From Hemicordylus capensis (Eukaryota > Chordata > Lepidosauria > Squamata > Cordylidae), in the NCBI RefSeq assembly GCF_027244095.1, contig NC_069658.1, forward strand, positions 266,484,687 to 266,548,686: a stretch of DNA of 64,000 nt, in the 5' to 3' direction. Shown here in pieces: positions 1-11,345 of the stretch. The position numbers and the translations under genes are program-made. The stretch's first letter is position 1. Each line of letters begins with the position of its first letter. The notes below the pieces were generated by a model, which saw only the letters and a list, made by a program, of their open reading frames with translations, searched no databases and was not told where the DNA came from.

Positions 1-341
1 ACACACAGTATTTTTAACACATGGGCTCTTGAGGGCACAAACAGCAACTGAACTTACAATAATGTGAGAATATAAAAAGTATATTTATGCAAATATGCAT
101 TAGCAGGAACATTTCAACATGCAACTTAACATATTCCCATCCCACATATTTCCCCACTTCCCCCTTGGACTCTAAAGCAGAGATCACACTTAGCTGCCTG
201 GTGCAGGTCTCAGTTATGTGCAGTGCAGTGCAGGTGGCACAACCACATCACCCAGGACAGACTAAAGAGGATTTGGGGGCCCTCAGGGTGTGTGGAGGCC
301 CTGGACTGCTGCCCGGAAGTCCAGGGGGAAGAGTGCCTCTG
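1..341. mobile_element. hAT-type non-autonomous element, cut by the window edge
   Basis: This stretch is an inverted copy of 6752-7118, matching over most of its length. It ends at 341 with GAGTGCCTCTG, the same terminal motif as the left end of the copy at 6752. The other end lies outside the window, so no TSD can be scored. No coding potential is seen. Confidence 0.6.
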
Positions 342-345
342 GTTC

Positions 346-560
346 TACTGCTACTATTCTTTAGCAAAAGTTCCCAAAGTGGTTTACAAAGAAAGATAAA
401 TAATAAAATGTTTCTCTGTCCCAAAAGGGCTCACAATCTTAAAAACAACCACTGGAGGGATGCTGTATTGGGGTTGGATGAAGACAGTTGCTCTCCTCCA
501 GCTAAATACTGTATAAGAGAATCACCACTTTAAAAGGTGCTTCTTTGCTCAGTTAACATC
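346..560 (-). mobile_element. L2-tailed interspersed repeat, partial
   Basis: The stretch matches 2500-2735 in the same orientation: the same run about a wide table-like block 'gggctcacaatct', the CACTGGAGG block, and the AGAGAATCACCA and TTAAAAGGTGC blocks. The A/T-rich tail present at 2447 is missing here because the hAT element at 1-341 abuts it. It is either an L2-mobilised SINE or an old L2 3' region; I cannot decide. Confidence 0.5.
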
Positions 561-568
561 TGCCTGGC

Positions 569-737
569 CAGGGGCGTAGCTAGGGGAGAAGGGGCCCGTG
601 TTCATCCCTCTCTCTGACGGCCCCCCAGAGTGAGGGAGATAATGAAGAAAATAGGGAGGGGTGGAGCTAGAGGGCCCTCAGGAGCTCGGGGGCCCATGTT
701 CTTTGAACCCTTCCACTCAATTATAGCTATGCCCCTG
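569..737. mobile_element. hAT MITE with perfect 8-bp TSD
   Basis: The 169-bp element has ends CAGGGGCGTAGC and GCTATGCCCCTG (terminal inverted repeats). It is flanked by a perfect 8-bp TSD, TGCCTGGC, at 561-568 and 738-745. An 8-bp duplication and CAG...CTG ends are typical of hAT elements. Relatives sit at 46085 and 47951. It is non-autonomous. Confidence 0.9.
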
Positions 738-745
738 TGCCTGGC

Positions 746-2200
746 CAATTGTTGCCTGGCCTGCCACTGGTGGGCCATTGTTTGTTCCATTCTCCTCCTT
801 GATACTCCAGTCCCAGCTGCCTTATTTCCTCAATGTGCAGTAACAGGTTGCTCAGTATCGGGGTACTAATCTGTAGCCACTGAGAGCAACAGATAAAAAG
901 CAGGAAGAAAAAGTTCACAAGGCAGAGGCTCACTAAACTGATCAGAAGGTTTCAGCAGGCCTGTATGGCCCATGGGCTAACCTGTTGGGAACCAGGGAGT
1001 GACTTAGTGTATGAGACAGCAGAGCTTACAATTTGCCTTTCTTTCTCCTTACAGCACTTCAACCCCTTTAAACACATAACTGGCAGAAATTCATCAGATA
1101 AAGCTTTCCCAATCACTTGCATTTGTGTGAAAAGCTCTGCTTGTGGAATTTCTGCCTGTCATCCAGCTGTTAAAAGCACAGAGCTTGGTTAGAGAAAGCA
1201 GGTGGCAGTTCAACTCATGGGAAGATGAGTCTGAAGTAATAATTGGGGTGGGTGGGAATTAATTACACTCAGTACTGGATGGGATCCAAAGTGACAAGGT
1301 GATCAGTGGCTTAGGTTGCCTAGCTGCTGGTAGGACCTGGAATACACCTTTCACCGGGAAAAGGAATGGGGGATAATGTTAACTGAAGGCCCATTGCCTT
1401 ATGCCCCACTAAGCCCTGAAACCACACCATAAAATATCCAGTTGGGGTTAGGTTTTATAAGATATTTGAAGAACTGGGATAGGCTAAGCTGAGGTGGTAG
1501 TTTCGTAAGGCTATAAAGAAGTGTGCTGTTCCCACGGTAACAAGAATTCCCCTCATTTATGTGATCTGGTAGCTAAGATATCTGTAAGTAATATCTGTAA
1601 TATCCCCAAGCCCTCACCCCCTCCCTTTTCATTTTAAGTTCCTGGATCCTACAAGGCTGGCTAGCTTACTCCTTGTTTGCGCAGGAGTGAGAACTTTGCT
1701 TTCTGAAGACTAAGGGCCAGCCCGGAGGGCAGGGCACTGCTTATGTTGTTGATACAGGCTTTGGATGACATAGGGAAATGACTCTCATTTCCATTTCAGT
1801 GAGAGTTCAAACAAACAAACAATGCAATACCCTCCTATCACATTAGTCTAGGATCAGGCCCTGACAGGATAACCCATCTCCTTTGGAGGGTGGAAGGCGA
1901 GAAAGAAAGACAAGCACAAAACTGCTGCCCACGGACTCCTTTGCTCCCAACACCTGAGATCCTGTTCAGAGAAGAGAGAACCTATGGGCAAGTGAAGGGG
2001 CTGCAGGATCAGACAGGTAATCAGAAAGGCCGTCTCAGTCTTGTATTTCTTTTATATTCAGATTTCTGTTTAAGCCAATGGGGGAAATCCGAAAACCTTG
2101 CAATTGTTATACAAGGATAAAATTCCTATGCCATATAATTATACCATTTTAGAAACTTTCCATTAATTACTACTTCTCTGAAAGAGTACATAGGGCCATA
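746..2200. other. No gene recognised
   Basis: I see no supported exon or intact repeat here. Small open frames lack splice signals or family motifs. The stretch lies upstream of the first exon I can place, so a non-coding 5' exon could be hidden in it. Confidence 0.4.
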
Positions 2201-2435
2201 AAGGTAAAGTGTGCTGTCAAACTGATTTCAACTCCTGGCACCCACAGAGCCCTGTGGTTTTCTTTTGGTAGAATACAGGAAGGGTTTACCATTGCCTCCT
2301 CCCATGCAGTATGACATGAGATGATGCCTTTCAGCATCTTCCTATATCTCTGCTGCCCGATATAGTACCAGCTGGGATTTGAACCAGCAACCTTCTGCTT
2401 GTTAGTCAAGCATTTCCTTGCTGTGCTATAGGACC
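2201..2435 (-). mobile_element. tRNA-derived SINE with TTTACC tail
   Basis: Read on the minus strand it has a tRNA-like head (GCACAGCAAGG A-box region, then a GGTTCAAATCCC-like B box), a body with CAGCATCTTCC reversed, and a tail ending in CTTTACC. The same SINE is found at 26814 and 43842, with tail-only pieces at 52047 and 58767. It is a Pol III retroposon and not a functional tRNA gene. Confidence 0.85.
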
Positions 2436-2446
2436 ATGGAAGAACA

Positions 2447-2735
2447 CAATTATTTTTATTTTATTTTATTTTATTTTATTTATTTATTTATTCAATTTCT
2501 ATACCGCCCTTCCAAAAATGGCTCAGGGTGGTTTACAAAGAGAAATAATAAATAAGATGGATCCCTGTCCTCAAAGGGCTCACAATCTAAAAAGAAACTT
2601 AAGATAGACACCAGCAACAGTCACTGGAGGTATTGTGCTGGGGGTGGATAGGGCCAGTTACTCTCCCCCTGCTAAATAAAAGAGAATCACCATGTTAAAA
2701 GGTGCCTCTTTGCCAAGTTAGCAGGGCTCCACCAA
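2447..2735 (-). mobile_element. L2-tailed interspersed repeat
   Basis: An A/T-rich tail (TTTTATTTTA units, then TTTATTTATTTA) is followed by TACCGCCCTTCC, the reverse of the GGGCGGTATA motif found at the 3' ends of the L2 copies in this window. The body matches 346-560. It is likely a SINE-like repeat that shares the L2 3' end. Confidence 0.65.
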
Positions 2736-4232
2736 TTACACCAGTAAGAGCTATTACTTTGGTTGAGTTTTTGAAGAGGTCTAGCTTTGGATGGTTGGAG
2801 ATCAAGTTTTATAATTGATTATATTTGGATCTGTTTTATATATGCTATATATATAATTTTATATTTGGATCTGTTTTTTTATATTTTGGATTTAGTTTTA
2901 CATATGCTTTCAACCAATCGTATGTATCCTTTGCCTCTAGAATGAGGATGGTTAGCAATTTTAGTGAGATAATTTACTGATGCCGTTCTCGAAACAATAA
3001 CACAGGATCCTAATCAGCACTGAGATTTTCCATCCCCCTCCATCCTACTGTTTTCCCCAAGGTAACACCCACCAGCTGCACTGCTTTTGGGAGTCTCAGA
3101 GCTGCTTCCAAGCGCTGGTGGAGAAGATGTGCATGTCTGCTGATAAATTACATTTATCGGTGGATGGCACCAGCTGGCAAGAACAAGATAGGCAAAGCTC
3201 CAAAGATAAGTTGTCCAAGTTGTGAGCTGGTGGGCAGGACTGGCAGCAATGAGGAAAGTGAAGAGGATTGGTGTTCAGGGGCACATGATGCCGATTAGAG
3301 GTCCCTGGAGACCAGCGGTTCCTAGGCATCTATTTTGAGACACACGCATACACCCCCAAGTGATGGCAGTTCTGAACAGCTTTTGCAGGCCTGACTTCCT
3401 TTGGAAGAGAGAGCCAGAGAGCGCTGGAGGATTTTGGTGCCTTTGAAAACATCTGGTCGCTCACAGATTGAAAAGAAATCATAGGGATATAGCAGCAAAA
3501 ATTAACTGTGCCTGCCAAGGCAGAATCAATGCAGACTCCAGAGAATTCAGCAAACTTCAAGTTCACTAGTTGTTTCTGCCTAAATGCAGTACCTTATTCA
3601 CTTTCCCACAGTTCCCTCCTATAGTCCTATAAGGCTTCAGGGAAATGTAAATGCCTACTTTGCATGAATGTCTTCCTCCAACTTGTTTCATCCCATATAG
3701 CAAGAACTCCATAGACATACTGCCAGGAGCTACTAGGGCTAGAACAGGCAGCTGACAGCTCTGCGCACAACTGCCCTCTGTGCTGAGCGATGGGTTGGAG
3801 CATCACTAGTAAAGGGTTCTATGGCTCCACCCATCCAGACTGAGCACTGGCTCTCTTCAAAGGAAGTACTATAAAGACCTCGTTCTCTGGCTTGAATTCT
3901 GTCTGGGCAACAATATTTTTTCTGGTTTGGGCTTGTTCGACTCTTGACCCTCTTCAGCTCTGACTCCTGGATTGACATCCTCTGTTTTTAACATTGGCAT
4001 GACTCTTGCCTCTCACTCAACAGCTGCTTTTGTGGCTCACAAAAACTAAGACTTTACATAATTTTGCTTAAGGAAACTTCTATGAAATATATGTCTTCAT
4101 TTGGGACCTATCAATCAGATTCAAGCTCTAATCCAACTCAGTCATATGTGCAACGCTGTTGTATCATCAACAAATCCAGTGCCAACTCTCCAAGATCTCT
4201 GTTTCTAGGAGATCCCGCCAAGATCTCTATAT
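2736..4232. other. No gene recognised
   Basis: AT-rich sequence with short A/T repeats near 2830-2890. No exon or clear mobile element could be supported. Confidence 0.4.
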
Positions 4233-4657
4233 CAGTTTTTTCCACACACGCCCCTTTTTACCTCAGACAAAATATATATACGCACACACACTGAGGCACA
4301 GTGCCCCCCCCGTACAGACAGACTCGTTTTGCTGCCCCCACTCCCAGCACACGCACACACATCTTTTTTCTTTTTATGGCTGCAAAGCTGCCGCACAAGA
4401 TTGATTGATTGATTGTGTGCCCGAACAAATGGGGCCCTCCTGGGGCAACTCACCTACAAAAACAGGGAGTTTAAATTCCTCACTTTTGGAGGTGACCTGC
4501 TCACCTTATGCAATGCGAGGGTCCCTCCCAGGGCATTATGGATGAATCACCTCCAAAAGTGGGGAATTTAAATTTAAATTCCCTGCTTTTGAATCTGACT
4601 CAGGGTCAGCATGGTGCACTGCTCAGTGTTCCACGGCACACCGACTGAGAAATGCTG
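4233..4657. mobile_element. hAT-type non-autonomous element with internal foldback
   Basis: The ends are CAGTTTTTTCCACAC and (reversed) CAGCATTTCTCAGTC. The 8-bp flanks are CTCTATAT (4225-4232) and CTGTATAT (4658-4665), 7 of 8 matching. An inverted repeat lies inside (about 4450-4500 against 4545-4595), sharing the CCTCCAAAAGTG and AATTTAAA blocks. There is no transposase. Confidence 0.7.
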
Positions 4658-4665
4658 CTGTATAT

Positions 4666-5576
4666 CAGCCTCCAGATTCTAAAATGAGGAGTGGGAGCTC
4701 ATGAGGGACAATCTAGAATAAAGCATTTTGTACTAAGCTTATTATACACAGAGAAATGTTGAGGTGCTTTGTAGGGAGCTGTGAGTACTTGAGAACTGTA
4801 AGATTTCTCAGTGTCTGTTTCACAGAACGTTAAGGACATCTGTTTCAAAAAAACAGAGATGTTCTAAAATATGTATTCTAGCAATCAGAAACCTCAGGAA
4901 ACAATCAGATTGATTGAAGAGTGTCTATTTGTGTGGTGTCTGATGGGATGTCGGAGTGGAAGATCTTTTTGGAGCGTAAGATCTGTAGTATCAGGAGAGG
5001 CAGTGGCTGTTGTGATAGAAGCAGAGGAAGACTATCGGCCGGTTACAGAATAATCAAAATCAGGGTAGGAGGCATGATTGTGTGAACTGACATAAATCCC
5101 TCCAACCCTGGTTGTTCAAAGCAGAATAGCCCAACTTTTGTACCCTGCTCTTAACCAAGGTAGGAGGAGAGAACAGTCTCCTACTTTGCTTTTCTGGTCA
5201 TGTGGATCCACTTATCTTTTCTATGCAGCCATTGGGACACAGCAAGCCTGGAAACAATAGAGAGCTGTGGCTACAGGGGCTGCTGCCCATGGATGTGCCA
5301 CTCTGCAAAGCACAGTATATGATTCTGGAGCTGGAGCTGCTTTAGCAGGGATGGGTGGTCCTCCTGCTCCTTCATGTCCAATCAGATGACAGCTGCTGAT
5401 GTAATGAGGCTTTCCGGTCTACTGGCAGCACAAAGGATGCTAGGAAGGCCTGCTAGGTCTTTGGAGGACTTCCTTGGCTTGCAGCTCCCAATTTAAGCAA
5501 TAGACACCTTGCCTGGCTTACTTGTGTATTTCCTGGGTTTGCTGACTGGAGCAAATGTTCTGATCATCTGCTGCTT
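4666..5576. other. No gene recognised
   Basis: Unique-looking sequence. A 60-codon open frame at 4871 has no recognisable motif and no supporting splice sites. Nothing else could be supported. Confidence 0.4.
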
Positions 5577-5584
5577 TTGGGGTA

Positions 5585-6412
5585 TAGGGATGGGCTCGAA
5601 GCATGATTCAAGCACTTTTAGGGAAACTAGCTGGCCCGATGCAGAGCATCTATGCAATAGTTCTCCCTGTCTCTCCCCTCTCCCCGCTGATCTGGCTCCT
5701 TGCACCGCCTGCCCCAGCTACCCCCTGCCATCCAGGATGGCAGTGGAGGCAGCGAAACCTCCTTCCTGCCTCCACCAGCCGATTTGACCCCCTCCCCCCG
5801 CCTTAAGCCGCCCCATGGTGGTGGAGAGGATGGGTGACGGCAGGGTACTGGCAGTGGATATGGCGGTGAAAGCTCCTTCCGTGGGCCCGCCTGCTGCCCA
5901 GATGACAGGTCGGGCTGCTTATGCCCATTTTGGGGCACTCTCTCTCTCTCTCGTTGCCCTCTCCGCCGCCATTCCCACCTCAGTTTAAGGTTGTGCATGC
6001 AGACCCCGCCCCCTCATTTTAATTGGTTGTGGCTGTGGAAGGGTTGCCACACATGACCTTAGCGTTTTATATAGAGAGATGGGAATGAGAGCTCTAAGAA
6101 AAGGGAAAGCAGGTCCTTACCCTGCAGCTTCCTGCTGGGGCAGTGCACATCCCAATAACCCCTGGCATGGTGTCAACACACACATGGTGTCCACACAAGC
6201 GTGGGCTCCATTTGCATGGTCAGCATGATGTTGCTGACCACGCAAATGGCGTCTGCGCTGGCAGTGCACCAGGGGTTATTGGGACGTGTGCCGCTCCAGC
6301 AGGAAGCTGCATGCAGTGATAGAGAGAAGGTAAGGACCTCCTCTCCCTTTTCTTTAAGTTCCCAGTCCCATTTCCCTAAAAGTGCTCGAACCATGGTTCG
6401 TGCACATCCCTA
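5585..6412. mobile_element. Foldback hAT-type element (TAGGGATG family) carrying a Helitron
   Basis: The ends are TAGGGATGGGCTCGAAGC and (reversed) TAGGGATGTGCACGAACC. The flanks TTGGGGTA and CTGGGGTG match at 6 of 8 bases, a worn 8-bp TSD. Without the Helitron at 5627-6079 the element is about 375 bp and almost palindromic, centred near 6225. A Helitron-free sister lies at 62183-62609 and shares the GTCAGCATG...GACCA core. Confidence 0.75.
5627..6079 (-). mobile_element. Non-autonomous Helitron, minus orientation
   Basis: On the minus strand the element starts TCTCTCTATATAAAACGC and ends in CTAG. A GATGC-TCT-GCATC hairpin lies 7 nt before the CTAG. It sits between A5626 and T6080 with no TSD, as Helitrons do. 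The other arm of the host foldback (about 6355-6390) keeps the unbroken sequence GGGAAATGGGA, which confirms the empty site. No Rep/helicase coding is seen. Confidence 0.8.
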
Positions 6413-6751
6413 CTGGGGTGGGAACTCCCTTCAGCCCACCCCCCAGTGCTCGTGCGAACAGGCCTTGTTTGTTTTCTATGGCAGTGTGTCTACAAATGGT
6501 GTTGGCAGACTTCCAAATCTCACAGTTAGAGCCTACATCCCTTATTAGTGGCATCATGGTTTACTACATGGTTTAGATTTAGATACATGGTAAATTTAAC
6601 AAAAAAAAATCACAAAACCCACAACAAGCCACAACCACACACAACCATAAACTTACTGACATGGTTGCCTTAATCTACATACTATGTTTTGATAATGAAA
6701 CCTACTTTCAGCTTCACTATCTGTAAAGCAGTTGGGGCTCTTTGTTGTGAC

Positions 6752-7214
6752 CAGAGGCACTCTCCCCCCTGGACTTCTGGGCCAAAGTCCAGGATCTCCA
6801 CACCCCCTGGGGCCCCCCAAATCCTCTTTAGTCTGTCCCGGGTGATGTGGTTGCCTCACTGTGCCGCCCGGCCCATGGTGCATTGCAGCCGAGTGTGAGT
6901 AAGCTGTGCCAGGCGGTCAAGCATGACTTCTGCTTTAGAGACAGAGGCGGGAGTGGGGAAAGAAATATGTGGGACGGGAATATGTTAAGTTGCATGTTGA
7001 ACTGTTTCTGCTAATGCAAATTTGCATAAATATGCCTGTTTTATATTCTTACATTCTTATAAGTTCAGTTGCTGTTTGTGCCCTCAGGAACCCACGTATT
7101 AAAAATACCGTGTGTGTCACGGTGTTTGTGTGGGTAGAGGGGTGATGCTTAGCGGGGGTGGGGGGTACAAAGGCCTTTAGGTCCAGGCTCCAAAATTACC
7201 TAAGTGCACCTCTG
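6752..7214. mobile_element. hAT-type non-autonomous element
   Basis: The ends are CAGAGGCACTCTCCC and (reversed) CAGAGGTGCACTTAGG. The flanks GTTGTGAC and GTTGCTAA match at 5 of 8 bases, a degraded TSD. Most of the body is an inverted copy of 1-341. Non-coding. Confidence 0.6.
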
Positions 7215-7449
7215 GTTGCTAAGTTTTGGCTTTTTATCTTTTTTTTGTTCTTTGTCTTCTGGTAGGCTCTCTTGGTTGCTCTGCACTTGTTACGTATACA
7301 CACTCCTGGCCTTCAAGGACTTATGGGTAACTGCATAACTCCCCAAGAATATTGCTGCCACTCCCTTTTTCTGTGGTGTCTGTGTAAACAATGTTTGGGT
7401 ACTGCCTCAGCTCAGCTGCACACTCATTTTCTTTTCTTATCATGTACAG

Positions 7450-7543
7450 CTTGCTTCTGTGAGGACTAGAAATGGACACCACTGATAAAACTACAGGCAA
7501 CCAGGTCACAATTGGACAAATGACCAAGGAAACACAGTATGAG
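7450..7543 (+). CDS. Exon with start codon, SARG-like gene
   Basis: A pyrimidine-rich tract (TTTTCTTTTCTT) ends in TACAG at 7449. The exon then has 22 bases of 5' UTR, an ATG at 7472 in a good context (G at -3 and G at +4) and 24 codons beginning MDTTDKTTGNQV. It ends at GAG|GTACGG after 7543 in phase 0. The next exon at 19320 starts on a codon boundary, so the join stays in frame. The first residues are not recognised by themselves; support comes from the splice sites, start context and phase. One or more non-coding 5' exons should lie upstream, and I did not find them. The exon sits in otherwise unique sequence. Confidence 0.6.
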
Positions 7544-8782
7544 GTACGGTATAAGGAAAACCCCTCTTTTCCTTTCCTCTAGCAAAACTCCACATTCATC
7601 AGTGCTGCACATGGAGCAATTACTATTAATCATCATATGATAGTGCTTTGGGGGGCAAAGTGCATATCTCAAATACACAACAACCTTGTGCAGTAGTTCA
7701 CTCATTTTTCAAATGGGAAACTGGATTTCAGAGGCTTGAAGCAGGAACTCAGCCCTTCATCTCTCAATCACAAGCACAATATGATATCCAGAGGGCCATC
7801 TTGGCTTCCACATACTAAGTAAGTGTAAAGAGGAATGTTATGTGTGTACCACAAGGACCTGAAGTTGGCTGTTTGAAGTAGGAAGCAGCAATAGTATGCT
7901 GGACATGTCCAGTTATTCATGGCTATTGGAGATCTATCCAGTTTGATTGAATGAGCAGACTATTCTTTGCTTGAAAATCCTAAATTCATTGTATTGTGTT
8001 TCTCTAAGGAATAGTGTTCTTGAAGCTGACTTGGAGATGGTAATTAATTTGCTAACAGTTGCAAGAATGTGTATAGCAAATAACTGGAAAAGAAGGGAGG
8101 CACCTCTTAAATAGATTGAATTTCAAGGGTATGGAACACTGCAGTATTTTGTTCATTAACTATTATATGACAAGCAATACAGAACTGCAACAAGCTACTT
8201 ACATTCAGAAATGGGTTTTATTTGTAACACATTGAAACAAGTATTGGGAATTTGTACATCCTTTTGTATTTTTTTCAGTCCTTTTTTTTTTCCTTTTATT
8301 TTCCCTTCTTTCTTGTTTATTGCTGATGGCAATGTGTTTTTGTAATTTTCCTATTAGAACAAAAAAAATAGCAGGGACTAGCTTGGCTAGCTTGGAGAAA
8401 AGGACCCGTGATCTTGAAATCTCATCACTCCCTATGTTAATGAAATGGTATGTACAAGTGCAGACACACGCTATGCCTAAATGAAGAAGATCAAGCAAGC
8501 AGGAAAGGAAAGTCCTATAGTATATGCATAGTCTATCATTTTGGGAGAGGGATCCAGTTAAAGGATCTGTGATAGGAGGACTGGCAAAAAGAAAAAAAAA
8601 ATTGGAAAGCTGCTGCCTGTCTTGAGTTGACAGTATTGGGATGGATTGACCAGTGGGTCTGACTCAGTCTATGGCAAACCCATTATTCAAGTTATGTATT
8701 GGATCAACTGCCCCACAGCCCTAAAAACTGGTGAGGGGAGCAGTGTACACAAGTGCTACTGTCATACTGCCAGGAATATATA
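7544..8782. other. Start of first intron, no feature recognised
   Basis: Unique AT-rich intron sequence. The piece at 8615-8690 resembles, inverted, 10985-11035 (GAGTCAGACCCATTGG-type block), the 3' end of a SINE seen elsewhere. No exon with good splice sites was found. Confidence 0.4.
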
Positions 8783-9850
8783 CACGTGGACAAATGTGTT
8801 GGTACCCCTCCACGAAAAAAGAAGAACCCACAATTGTCTCTGAAATAACTTGAAACTGACAGACGTAATTGGCACCCATCATTGTTTATTCCACATTTAA
8901 CAAAAAGCAGACTTTGCTTTAGAGTTTTGATGCAACAGAATATTTCAAATAATAACACAAATGAAAATGGCATGGACAAAAATGATGGGACCCTTAACCT
9001 AATATTTTGTTGCACAACCTTTAGAGACAATCACTGCAAACAAGCGATTCCTGTCGCTCTCAGTGAGACTTCTGCCCCTGTCAACAGGTAGTTTGGCCTA
9101 CTCTTCCTGAGCAAACTGCTCCAGCTGTGTCAGGTGTGAAGGGTGCCTTCTCCAGACTGCATGTTTCAGTTCTTTCCATAGATGTTTGATAGGATTCACA
9201 TCAGGGCTCATAGAAGGCCACTTCAGAATAGTCCAATGTTCTGTTCTTAGCCATTCTTGGGTGCTTTTAGCTGTGTGTTGTGGGTCATTATCCTATTGGA
9301 GGATCCATGACCTGCAACTGAGACAGAGCTTTCGGACACTGGGCAGTATGTTTCGCTCCAGAATGTCTTGATAGTCTCTCTTGAGATGTCATTTTTCCCT
9401 GCACAGACTCAAGGCACCCTGTGCCAGACACAGCAAAGCAGCCCCAAAACATAACCAAGCTTCCTCCATGTTCACAGTAGGTATGGTGTTCTTTTCTTTG
9501 AAAGCTTCATTTTTTCATCTGTGGACATAGAGCTGATGTGACTTGCCAGAAAGTTCCAGTTTTGTCTCATCTGTCCAAAGGACATTCTCCCAGAAGCATT
9601 GTGGCTTGTCAGTATGCATTTTAGCAAATTCCAGTCTGGCTTTTTAACGTTTTTCTTTCAACAATGGAGTCCTCCTGAGTCTTCTTCCATTGAGCCCACT
9701 GTCACGCAAAAAGCGACGGATGGTGCGATCAGACACTGATGGACTTTGACCTTAGAGTTCAGCTTGTATCTCTTTGGAAGTTGTCCTTGGCTTTTTGTCT
9801 ACCATTCTCACTATCCTTCTGCCCATTCTGGGGTTGATTTTCCTCTTGCT
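8783..9850 (-). mobile_element. Tc1-like DNA transposon, 5'-truncated, dead transposase
   Basis: The left terminal repeat (GTGGACAAATGTGTTGGTACC) follows a TA at 8781-8782. On the minus strand the transposase is readable in pieces: a helix-turn-helix region near 9700-9845, DNDPQHTAKST around 9275, then WPSMSPDVNPIKHLWKELK near 9170-9230. In Tc1 enzymes the last catalytic residue is the Glu of NPIE; here it is Lys (NPIK). A stop precedes DNDP. The copy ends near 9850, so the N-terminal ~60 residues and one terminal repeat are gone. It is very close to a Tc1 lineage known to have moved between vertebrates. Confidence 0.9.
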
Positions 9851-9929
9851 TCCTCCTCAAGCTTTCCCTGTGCCTGCATCCCATTATTCCAGAGAACTGG
9901 AATTTAATACTCCATCTTTGGTTATATCT

Positions 9930-10141
9930 GGTAGGTTCTTTAGTTTTTTAGTTTTTTATAATTCTCAATTTTTAACTTTTAAAATAACTTTTAATTTGAA
10001 ACTTAATTCTGATTGTGGTTTTAGCCAGGACTTTTAACTTGTTTACTTAATTTGGTTAATTCTATTAGTTTTATTTTACATTATATCTATTTTATTGTTG
10101 TGAGCTGCCCTGAGCAGTAGTATACTGGAGGGGTGGGGTAT

Positions 10142-10145
<4 letters not shown>
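9930..10145 (+). mobile_element. LINE 3' tail, L2/CR1-like
   Basis: A T-rich stretch is followed by GTGAGCTGCCCTGAGCAG and GGGTGGGGTATAAATAT, the layout of L2/CR1 3' ends in squamates (a GCC-rich hairpin-like block and a TATAAATA tail). Only the tail is present. Confidence 0.45.

Positions 10146-10224
<79 letters not shown>
10146..10224. repeat. (TC)n(AC)n microsatellite
   Basis: A compound dinucleotide repeat, TC units followed by about 20 AC units, directly after the LINE tail. The long Val-Cys or Glu-Arg frames across it are artefacts. Confidence 0.95.
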
Positions 10225-10225
<1 letters not shown>

Positions 10226-10494
10226 ATGCAGGTGTAAGCACTTGGCCAGCCAGAGCTGGCAGTGTGGGTGGCTAAAGGGAAGGAAGTAGCTTTTCTGGTA
10301 AGCCAAGGTTGATCCATTTGCATTACAAGGAAGATGAAATGGGATTGGATAGGTTAGACTGATGAGAATAAACAGTAAATTGCTTTTTACAAGGAACAAT
10401 TGGTGATGAAGAATAATCAGCAGTGGGGGCAAGGTGTATGAAAGCTGCCATTGGTTAATCAAGGCAGTGGTGTTGATAATCCAGAACAGAAGAG

Positions 10495-10692
10495 GGCTAT
10501 AGGCCCCCTCCAGCCTCAAAGGCAGATTGCCTCTGAGTACCAGTTGCAGGGGAGTAACAGCAGGAGAGAGGGCATGCCCTCAACTCCTGCCTGTGGCTTC
10601 CAGCGGCATCTGGTGGGCCACTGTGCAAAACAGGATGCTGGACTTGATAGGCCTTGAGCCTGATCCAGTAGGGCTGTTCTTATGTTCTTAGG
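10495..10692 (+). mobile_element. Squamate SINE-like repeat ending TTCTTATGTTCTT
   Basis: This block (CCTCCAGCCTC, then GGGGAGTAACAGCAGGAG, then GGGCCACTGTGC, then GCTGTTCTTATGTTCT) recurs at 51845-52046 and, truncated, at 55120-55195. The shared right end and different left limits suggest a retroposed SINE. Its promoter type is not evident. Confidence 0.7.
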
Positions 10693-11030
10693 CACATGCT
10701 GACTCAAAGGATACTTGTGTCAGCTCCTCCCACTCAATCCCTAAATAACCATGCTGTCTTCTGGTTACATAAAAGTTGCACGTACACATACCTATTATTA
10801 TAATTACTTTTAATTATAATTATTACAGTACATTTTGAGCACAGAGTGCCTTTCAATTCTTATTACCGTACAACACGACCCTGCCCTCTGATATGCAGTA
10901 CATGAGCTTACAAGCCTCACAAAGCTGTTCACTGCCTTGCACTGCTGAAGCAAGGCACTGCTGGCACAAGGCACTTGCACTCCAATGGCATAGACTGAGT
11001 CAGACCCATTGGTCAACCCATCCCAATATT
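10693..11030. other. SINE-like fragment and unique sequence
   Basis: The end (10985-11035) carries the GAGTCAGACCCATTGG-type SINE end also seen inverted near 8650. The rest is unrecognised AT-rich sequence. Confidence 0.35.
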
Positions 11031-11345
11031 GTCTACTCCCAAGGAGACTATATTACTCCGGTTGTAGGTTTCTGGGCAAAATACAAAGTGCCGGTTATTA
11101 CCTATGAAGCCCTTAACAGCTTGGGCCCAGGATATTTAAGAAAACACCTTCTTTGTTATGAACCCCGCAGCCTATTGAGATCATCAGGCTGCTGGCTCCT
11201 CAGGTGATGATTCAGAGACTTCTCTGTAGTTGCCCCAAAGCTATGGAATGCACTTCCTGCTGCGATTAGAGCTGCTCCATTCCTGTTGACCTTTAGGAAA
11301 CAGCTAAAGACAGATCTCTTTGGCCAGGCTTTTTAGCTATTTAGC
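11030..11345 (+). mobile_element. L2 LINE 3' fragment
   Basis: Matches the L2 3' region from GGCAAAATACAAAGTGC through CCTATGAAGCCC to the AACCCCGC and TTTGGCCAGGC blocks, aligned with 54450-54730. It is 5'-truncated and stops just before the next L2 copy. Divergence suggests an old insertion. Confidence 0.75.

Noticed and set aside
10076-10519. Frames across the (TC)n(AC)n run
   Set aside because: Microsatellite translation.
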